From Candidatus Omnitrophota bacterium (GTDB taxonomy: Bacteria; Omnitrophota; Gorgyraeia; Gygaellales; Profunditerraquicolaceae), in assembly GCA_028714595.1 (NCBI GenBank), contig JAQTMD010000038.1, positions 1 through 10,977 of the forward strand: a DNA stretch of 10,977 bases, read 5' to 3'. The notes under the pieces were generated by a model. It was not told the origin of the DNA. It saw nothing but the letters and a program-made list of their open reading frames with translations, and ran no database searches. This document shows positions 6,925-10,977 of this stretch, in pieces. Position 1 is the first letter of the stretch. Each line of letters begins with the position of its first letter. Position numbers and translations under genes: made by a program.

Positions 6925-8081
6925 TGGCGTAATGTTGCCACGACTTCGATGTGCTTGGTGTGGGGGAACATGTCTACCGGCGTCAGGCGCTCGATGGCGT
7001 AGCGGGCAACGAGAGATTTGAGGTCTTCTCTGAGATTAAAGGGGTTGCAGGAGACATACACTATGCGACGGGGACGGCAGGCGATGAGACTTTTGAGCAT
7101 CTTCCTGCTGAAGGGCTGGCGCGGCGGGTCGATAACCAGGGTATCGAACGCCGACGGCGCAGCCGCAGCCAGGAACTCCCCGGCGTCTTGACAGATAAAC
7201 TCAACGTTGGCGACACGGTTGTCGGCAGCGTTCTGGCGCGCGTCTTCGATGTTTTTGGCGGAGTTATCCACTGCCGTGACCCTGGCCGCCTGTCCGGCAA
7301 GCTGTAAGGCGATGCCGCCGCTGCCGCAAAAAAGGTCAAGGACTGTGGCCTTGCACGCCCCGGCTGCGCGGCTGATGACATCATAGAGCTTTTCGCAGGC
7401 CGGCGTGTTTGCCTGGAGAAAAATTTTGGGGCTGACCCGGTACTCCAACGTTCCCACCCGCTCGCGGATGAACGGCTTGCCGCACAATAAAAACACTTCG
7501 CCGGTCAGGCTGTTGTCCGAGCGGGAGGTGTTCAGGCAGACATAGACGCTGGCGATCTTTCCCTGCGCCTCGATCTCCCTTCCCAGCTGCTGAAATTTAT
7601 CTTCGCAAGTGCGGAACTCTTCTTTCGAAAGTGCAAAGACCAGGATCGCCATCACCTCATCCGAGGCCTTGGCATGACGCAGGATCACGTAGCGGAACTC
7701 GCCGGTGCGCTTGTAGACCTCATAGGCGCTAAAGCCCGATTTACCGGCCCATGTCGTGACCGGCGCGACGATCTTTGGGAGCCCCCGCATGAAGAGCTTA
7801 CAATCCTGCACGTCGATCACGCCGGACGAATAGGTCTTGGGCCGCTGACCGGCGATCAATCCCCCGGGACCGCCGCCGACGCAGAGGTCCATTTTATTGC
7901 GGTAATAGAAGATTTCGGGCGACGGGATGATGCTGTCGAATTGTTTGACGGCAAAACGCGAAAAGAGGTTGGTACAGAAGGTCTGTTTCCAGGCAAGCTG
8001 CTCTTCGTAGGGCTTGTCGATGAGGTCGCAGCCGCCGCAGGCGGGAAAATGCCGGCAAATTTCATCCATACGCATAACCAA
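6906..8081 (-). CDS. RlmD/TrmA-family RNA (uracil-C5)-methyltransferase
   Basis: A SAM-dependent enzyme that methylates C5 of a uracil in rRNA or tRNA. Visible motifs: Fe4S4 cysteines C9, C15 and C18 in 'CRHFPACGGCDL', the fourth probably C94 in 'VIDVQDCKL'; SAM loop 'LDLFCGSGGIAL' (248-259); 'VIDPPR' (316-321); nucleophile C345 in 'YVSCNP'; and the general base Glu379 in 'HIEVV'. There is no N-terminal TRAM domain, as in the shorter members. Whether the target is 23S rRNA or tRNA cannot be decided, so no symbol is given. The start is uncertain. TTG 8081 has GAGG eight bases upstream, inside element E. ATG 8075 and ATG 8069 have no visible ribosome site. The last residues (HNPGG) and the stop are encoded by element C. 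Located after the DUF486 gene, probably co-transcribed. Confidence 0.92.
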   Translation of the reverse strand: MVMRMDEICRHFPACGGCDLIDKPYEEQLAWKQTFCTNLFSRFAVKQFDSIIPSPEIFYYRNKMDLCVGGGPGGLIAGQRPKTYSSGVIDVQDCKLFMRGLPKIVAPVTTWAGKSGFSAYEVYKRTGEFRYVILRHAKASDEVMAILVFALSKEEFRTCEDKFQQLGREIEAQGKIASVYVCLNTSRSDNSLTGEVFLLCGKPFIRERVGTLEYRVSPKIFLQANTPACEKLYDVISRAAGACKATVLDLFCGSGGIALQLAGQAARVTAVDNSAKNIEDARQNAADNRVANVEFICQDAGEFLAAAAPSAFDTLVIDPPRQPFSRKMLKSLIACRPRRIVYVSCNPFNLREDLKSLVARYAIERLTPVDMFPHTKHIEVVATLRHHNPGG

Positions 8082-8082
8082 A

Positions 8083-8119
8083 GTTACAACCTCGTAGGTT
8101 CAACCTACGAGGTTGTAAC
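8083..8119. repeat. Variant palindromic element E with a different stem sequence
   Basis: A perfect 37-bp palindrome with 18-base arms around a single C (8101). It keeps the skeleton AACC-N5-GGTT, C, AACC-N5-GGTT of the other elements, but N5 is TCGTA in one unit and TACGA in the other, replacing the CCCGG/CCGGG cores. The outer flanks are GTTAC and GTAAC rather than CCAC and GTGG. It fills the gap between the DUF486 stop (10 bases away) and the start of the RNA methyltransferase gene. Confidence 0.9.
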
Positions 8120-8129
8120 CCGGTGAGGG

Positions 8130-8459
8130 TTACCATTTTTTGAAGATGACGAATACGGCGGCGATGATGAGCAGGAACCCGACGGCATAGTTCCAGCGCA
8201 TTTTCTCTCCGAGATACAGGATGGAAAAAACGGTGAAGACTACCAGGGTGATGACTTCCTGGATGGTCTTTAATTGCGCGGCGGAAAACTGCTGGTAGCC
8301 GATGCGGTTGGCAGGCACCTGAAAACAGTATTCAACGAACGCGATTCCCCAGCTCGCCAGGATCGCCAGCACCAGCGGCGACTTGGTGAATTTCAGGTGG
8401 CCGTACCAGGCAAAGGTCATGAAAATATTGGAAATCGTCAGCAGGATTACCGTTCTCAC
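8130..8459 (-). CDS. DMT-superfamily small membrane protein, DUF486
   Basis: A 109-residue protein that is almost entirely hydrophobic, with four likely membrane helices (about residues 3-18, 28-47, 66-84 and 90-107). The phrases 'FMTFAWYGHLKF', 'SWGIAFVEYCFQVPANRIGY' and 'AVGFLLIIAAVFVIFKKW' match the DUF486 family, compact relatives of drug/metabolite transporters with no firmly known substrate. It starts at GTG 8459 with AAGGA eight bases upstream; that site directly follows element D. It lies 48 bases after folD and 48 bases before the RNA methyltransferase gene, in the same direction, so it is probably co-transcribed. Nothing ties it to folate metabolism beyond position. Confidence 0.88.
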   Translation of the reverse strand: MRTVILLTISNIFMTFAWYGHLKFTKSPLVLAILASWGIAFVEYCFQVPANRIGYQQFSAAQLKTIQEVITLVVFTVFSILYLGEKMRWNYAVGFLLIIAAVFVIFKKW

Positions 8460-8472
8460 TTCAATTTTCCTT

Positions 8473-8504
8473 CAACCCCCGGGGTTCAACCCCCGGGGTT
8501 GTGG
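8473..8504. repeat. Palindromic REP-like element D (two 13-bp units)
   Basis: Two identical units AACCCCCGGGGTT joined by C, with CAA on the left and GTGG on the right. Because both units carry a central C, the two-unit hairpin has one C-C mismatch, though each unit can fold or pair on its own. It begins three bases after the folD stop and ends next to the ribosome binding site of the DUF486 gene. Confidence 0.88.
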
Positions 8505-8507
8505 AAA

Positions 8508-9341
8508 TTAGAGGGAGCAGTCGACGAGGTTGCGCATAAGCATGACCACGGTCAGGGGTCCGACGCCGCCCGGCACGGGCGTGATCCATGACGCCTTTTG
8601 CTCTGCCGCATCGAACTCCACGTCTCCGACGATCTTGTCTGCCACCCTGTTGATCCCGATGTCGATGACGATCGCCCCGGGCCTGATCCATTCGCCCTTG
8701 ATAAGTCCGGCTTTTCCGACGGCCACGATGAGCACCTCGGCGGCGCGCACGTGCTCCTCGAGCTTTCCGGCCTTGGAGGTGCCGATGTGGCAGACGCTCA
8801 CCGTCGCCAGCTTGTCGAGGAGCATGAGGGCCAGCGGCTTTCCCACGATCTCGCTGTGGCCGACGATGACCGCCTCTTTTCCCTCGAGCTTTACTCCCGT
8901 GGAATTCAACAGCTCCATTGCCGCGGCGGCGGTGCACGGAATGACCTTACCCGTGCCGAATACGAGCCTGCCCATGTTCGCGGGGTTGACGCCCTCGACG
9001 TCTTTCTCCGGAGCGATGTATCCGCTTATCCGCTTGTAGTCTATGTGCAGCGGCAGCGGCATCTGCAGGATGATGCCGTTCGTCTTCGGGTCGCGGTTCA
9101 GGCCCTGGATGAACTCCACCAGCTTTGGCTCGCTGGTGAATTTATCAAGCTGCTGCAGGTCGAATTCGATGCCCAGGAGCTCCGCGTTCTTTCTCTGCGA
9201 CTTGACGTACACGTCGGCAGACGGGTTCTCGCCCACCTGGACGCTGGTCAGGCGCAGCTTTTTGCCCGAGGCCTGGATTTTTTTGAGCAGTATGTCCTTG
9301 AGCTGCGCCGCGATGATCTTACCTTCTAATAATTTTGCCAA
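8508..9341 (-). CDS. folD: Methylene-THF dehydrogenase (FolD), cyclohydrolase active site altered
   Basis: FolD normally oxidises methylene-THF and hydrolyses methenyl-THF; in the Wood-Ljungdahl direction it runs in reverse. The 277 residues show the family motifs: 'GIILQMPLP' (89-97, Gln93 conserved), 'PEKDVEGVNPANMGRL' (111-126), 'VIVGHSEIVGKPLAL' (158-172) and 'ITPVPGGVGPLTVVMLMRN' (253-271). Two active-site positions differ. The usual YxxxK reads 'YVKSQRK' (45-51), putting Gln49 where the catalytic Lys (E. coli K54, human K56) belongs; KDVDG reads KDVEG, with Glu116 for the folate-contacting Asp. In addition, the nucleotide loop reads GHS rather than GRS. The start is TTG 9341: the perfect site GGAGGTGA (9345-9352) lies upstream and no ATG is near. 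It overlaps fchA by 23 bases, so the two are translationally coupled. Confidence 0.93.
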   Translation of the reverse strand: MAKLLEGKIIAAQLKDILLKKIQASGKKLRLTSVQVGENPSADVYVKSQRKNAELLGIEFDLQQLDKFTSEPKLVEFIQGLNRDPKTNGIILQMPLPLHIDYKRISGYIAPEKDVEGVNPANMGRLVFGTGKVIPCTAAAAMELLNSTGVKLEGKEAVIVGHSEIVGKPLALMLLDKLATVSVCHIGTSKAGKLEEHVRAAEVLIVAVGKAGLIKGEWIRPGAIVIDIGINRVADKIVGDVEFDAAEQKASWITPVPGGVGPLTVVMLMRNLVDCSL

Positions 9342-9891
9342 CCGTCACCTCCGTTGCCTTTCGAACTTTGAGGATGGTCCTCTTTTTCTTTTCCAGTTCC
9401 CTGCGCAGCTCGCGCGTCAGGATATCGTCCTTGATGAACTTCAGGTTAATCTCCACGTTGAAGTATGCGCTTGCGAACGCAGACTCCAGGAGGATCGCAG
9501 CCACTGCCACGTCGCTGATGAGGTTGGGATTGCCCTTTTTGACCAGCGGCGTACAGAGCCTGATGCCTTCATAGGCGAGGCGCGCGATCATCAGCGGTAT
9601 GTCCAGGGCCTGGCGGGGGTCTTTGCTGTTGTAGGCCGTCACGTCGAGGTCCACGAGGGCGAGGAACTCGTAGCGCAGCTTCTCGGACTTTTCCAGTATT
9701 TCCTTGAGATCTTCCTCGAACTGCGCATACTTGGGTTTGCCCACGGTGAAATTGATCACCATGCTCACCAGCGACTGGCCTGTTGCCGCGACAAGCGCCG
9801 CGGCAGAACCGCCGCCCGGGGCCGGCAGCCGCGCTGCGAGGTCGTCGAGGTACTGCGTCAGCGTCGTATCCTTGTATACTCTGGCCGTCAT
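9319..9891 (-). CDS. fchA: Methenyl-THF cyclohydrolase / formimido-THF cyclodeaminase family
   Basis: A stand-alone member of the FTCD C-terminal (cyclodeaminase) family. Acetogens use such FchA proteins as methenyl-THF cyclohydrolase, interconverting formyl- and methenyl-THF. The signature 'PAPGGGSAAALVAA' lies at about residues 24-37, followed by the conserved 'KKGNPNLISDVAVAA' and 'FNVEINLKFI'. The length (190) is as expected for the single-domain form. The double ATG has AGGAG two bases before the first (9894) and five before the second (9891), so I prefer the second. The yraN stop codon is embedded in this ribosome site. Its 3' end overlaps folD, whose usual catalytic lysine is missing, so this protein probably provides the cyclohydrolase step. 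Cyclodeaminase activity cannot be excluded. Confidence 0.88.
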   Translation of the reverse strand: MTARVYKDTTLTQYLDDLAARLPAPGGGSAAALVAATGQSLVSMVINFTVGKPKYAQFEEDLKEILEKSEKLRYEFLALVDLDVTAYNSKDPRQALDIPLMIARLAYEGIRLCTPLVKKGNPNLISDVAVAAILLESAFASAYFNVEINLKFIKDDILTRELRRELEKKKRTILKVRKATEVTVGKIIRR

Positions 9892-9899
9892 CATCTCTC

Positions 9900-10247
9900 C
9901 TATTCGCCCGCTTCAAAAGCCGAAGCGATATGATCGCATTTCGGCCCGTCAGGGCCCATCATCACGCTGATCACGTCGAACCTGCAGCGGCAGGCTTCAA
10001 GCTTCCTGTCTTTGAGGAACTCCTGCGCCGCCAGGATTATCTTGTGCTGTTTGTGCGCGCCCACTGCCTCCTGCGGCAGTCCGAACCGGTCCGACGAGCG
10101 CGCCTTTACCTCGATGAAACAGAGGACGTCCCGGTCGCGGGCTATGATATCTATCTCCGCGGCTTTTGTCTTGAAATTGCGCGCGATGACCGCAAGGCCC
10201 TGCTTCTCGACGAACCGGGCAGCGATATCCTCTGCCTGTTTCCCCAT
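9900..10247 (-). CDS. YraN/UPF0102 family nuclease-like protein
   Basis: A small protein with the restriction-endonuclease-like core of the YraN family: 'EIDIIARDRDVLCFIEVKAR' contains the E-x-D and E-V-K pattern, preceded by 'GKQAEDIAARFVEKQGLAVIARNF', split here as 'GKQAEDIAARF' and 'VEKQGLAVIARNF'. The role is not settled; it is usually found after rnhB, as here. I start at ATG 10247 (MGKQAED), which matches the normal family beginning and gives 115 residues. The frame is open upstream to an ATG at 10313 inside rnhB, which would add 22 atypical residues. A GTG at 10268 overlapping the rnhB stop is another option. No clear ribosome site is visible, so coupling to rnhB is likely. Confidence 0.85.
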   Translation of the reverse strand: MGKQAEDIAARFVEKQGLAVIARNFKTKAAEIDIIARDRDVLCFIEVKARSSDRFGLPQEAVGAHKQHKIILAAQEFLKDRKLEACRCRFDVISVMMGPDGPKCDHIASAFEAGE

Positions 10248-10260
10248 TGCCGCGCGCGCG

Positions 10261-10864
10261 TCAGACACCGGCAAAGGTCTTTCTGTGGATGCGCGAACTG
10301 CCGTGTTTCGCAAGCGCCCTGCGGTGCGCTTCGGTAGGATACCCCTTGTGCTTCCTGAAGCCGTACAGCGGAAAAACAGTATCGTAGACTTCCATGATCC
10401 GGTCGCGAACGGTCTTTGCCACGATCGAGGCAGAGGCGATGCTTTTTGACTTACCGTCCCCCTCGATGATGTGCTCGACCGGCATTTTGACGTTCAGCCT
10501 CACCGTACCGTCCACCAGCAGCTGTACCCGCCGTGCGGGCACGTCGCCCATTTTTGCCATGAGGTCCCTGATCGCACGCTCCATGGCAAGCTGCGTTGCC
10601 GCCAGGATGTTCACCCGGTCGATGACCGCTTCGTTGATGATGCCGACGCCGAACACGGACTTGAGGCCCAGTTCAAGGAACGCCTCGTCGCGCTCTTTGC
10701 GCGTGAGTTTTTTGGAATCATCGATACGGCAGGAAAATCTGAACGTCTTCAGGTACACTGCTGCGGCCACTACCGGCCCGGCGAGCGGGCCGCGCCCTGC
10801 CTCGTCGACGCCGATGAGTATGTCCCTGCCGCTTTTTTTTGAACTTACGTTCGTAATAGAGCAT
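10261..10864 (-). CDS. rnhB: Ribonuclease HII, with an apparent frameshift at an A8 run
   Basis: RNase HII removes ribonucleotides from DNA. The four acidic catalytic positions are visible once the frame is joined: Asp20 and Glu21 in 'IGVDEAGRGPLAGP', Asp118 in 'LLVDGTV' and Asp154 in 'VRDRIM'. The conserved 'GDGKSKSIASASIVAK' and the C-terminal 'KHKGYPTEAHRRAL' are present. The catalytic frame extends upstream past 'SGRDILIGVDEAG' but has no ATG, GTG or TTG before the motif; the first start inside it is GTG 10770, after the catalytic DE. An ATG at 10864 opens 'MLYYERKFKK', a typical RNase HII beginning, in the other frame. The two join if the A8 run (10833-10840) is read as seven, giving 200 residues, the usual length. 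Sequencing error, transcriptional slippage or a real mutation are all possible. It lies 30 bases after rplS. Confidence 0.85.
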
Positions 10865-10894
10865 GGGAGGGCCGCCGCCGCGGCTTCGGAAAAC

Positions 10895-10977
10895 TTATTC
10901 CGCAGATGCTATCTTTGTCGCGCGCTTGCCGATCTTCTTGCGCAGGTAGTAGAGCTTTGCGCGCTTGACTTTTCCGT
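10895..10977 (-). CDS. rplS: Ribosomal protein L19, C-terminal end (5' part off the right edge)
   Basis: Only the last 26 codons and the TAA stop (10895-10897) are inside the window. They read 'GKVKRAKLYYLRKKIGKRA' and then 'TKIASAE'. The phrase R-A-K-L-Y-Y-L-R is the conserved C-terminal signature of bacterial L19, a 50S protein at the subunit interface. The order rplS-rnhB-yraN on the same strand is common in bacteria and supports the call. A promoter for the group would lie outside the window. Confidence 0.93.
   Translation of the reverse strand, partial: GKVKRAKLYYLRKKIGKRATKIASAE

Noticed and set aside
8598..9329. A 243-codon plus-strand open frame opposite folD
   Set aside because: folD motifs on the minus strand explain the region; the plus reading is a shadow.
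10261..10864. rnhB as a pseudogene
   Set aside because: All catalytic residues and the full C-terminal part are intact; the single-base homopolymer discrepancy is more simply a sequencing error or slippage, so I kept it as a CDS with a note.

Overview
The window looks like a piece of chromosome from an anaerobic, uncultivated bacterium that uses the Wood-Ljungdahl (reductive acetyl-CoA) pathway. Support comes from a full-length bacterial-type acetyl-CoA synthase (acsB), an acetogen-like metF, folD and a stand-alone fchA. The flanks are about 57-65% GC where I counted them. A phylum such as Omnitrophota is a plausible guess, but the sequence alone does not prove it. Ten of the eleven protein genes I support lie on the minus strand; the one exception is a transposase-like gene.

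Read in the direction of transcription, right to left. (1) 10977-8508: the 3' end of rplS, rnhB (with an apparent A8 frameshift), yraN, fchA and folD. The rplS-rnhB-yraN order is widespread; here two folate C1 genes follow, with fchA and folD overlapping. (2) 8504-6893: a small DUF486 membrane protein and an RlmD/TrmA-type RNA methyltransferase, with GC-rich palindromic elements in the gaps. (3) 6102-6924: a plus-strand REP-associated tyrosine transposase (RAYT) bracketed by two copies of the same palindromic element and clearly more AT-rich than its surroundings. (4) 6095-2070: a near-consensus promoter, then metF, a minimal FAD-type oxidoreductase and acsB, tightly spaced as one operon. (5) 2066-1: another palindromic element, a second strong promoter, a secreted TPR-like protein and a large membrane-anchored AsmA-like protein that runs off the left edge.

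Metabolically, FchA and FolD carry C1 units between formyl- and methylene-THF, MetF reduces methylene-THF to methyl-THF, and AcsB condenses the methyl group with CO and CoA. The FolD has Gln where the catalytic Lys normally sits. The neighbouring FchA may therefore supply the cyclohydrolase step while FolD acts mainly as a dehydrogenase.

The most unusual feature is a family of five intergenic elements (2018-2066, 6102-6147, 6893-6924, 8083-8119, 8473-8504). They are built from 13-bp units AACC-N5-GGTT joined by a single C or G. Two flank the RAYT gene, and the others sit within about 3-10 nt after minus-strand stop codons. One supplies the stop codon of the RNA methyltransferase gene, and one has a different stem sequence with compensating changes in both arms. 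This looks like a REP/RAYT system. No tRNA, rRNA, CRISPR array or riboswitch was recognised. The only non-coding stretch above 200 bp is 6020-6235, and it is described below.
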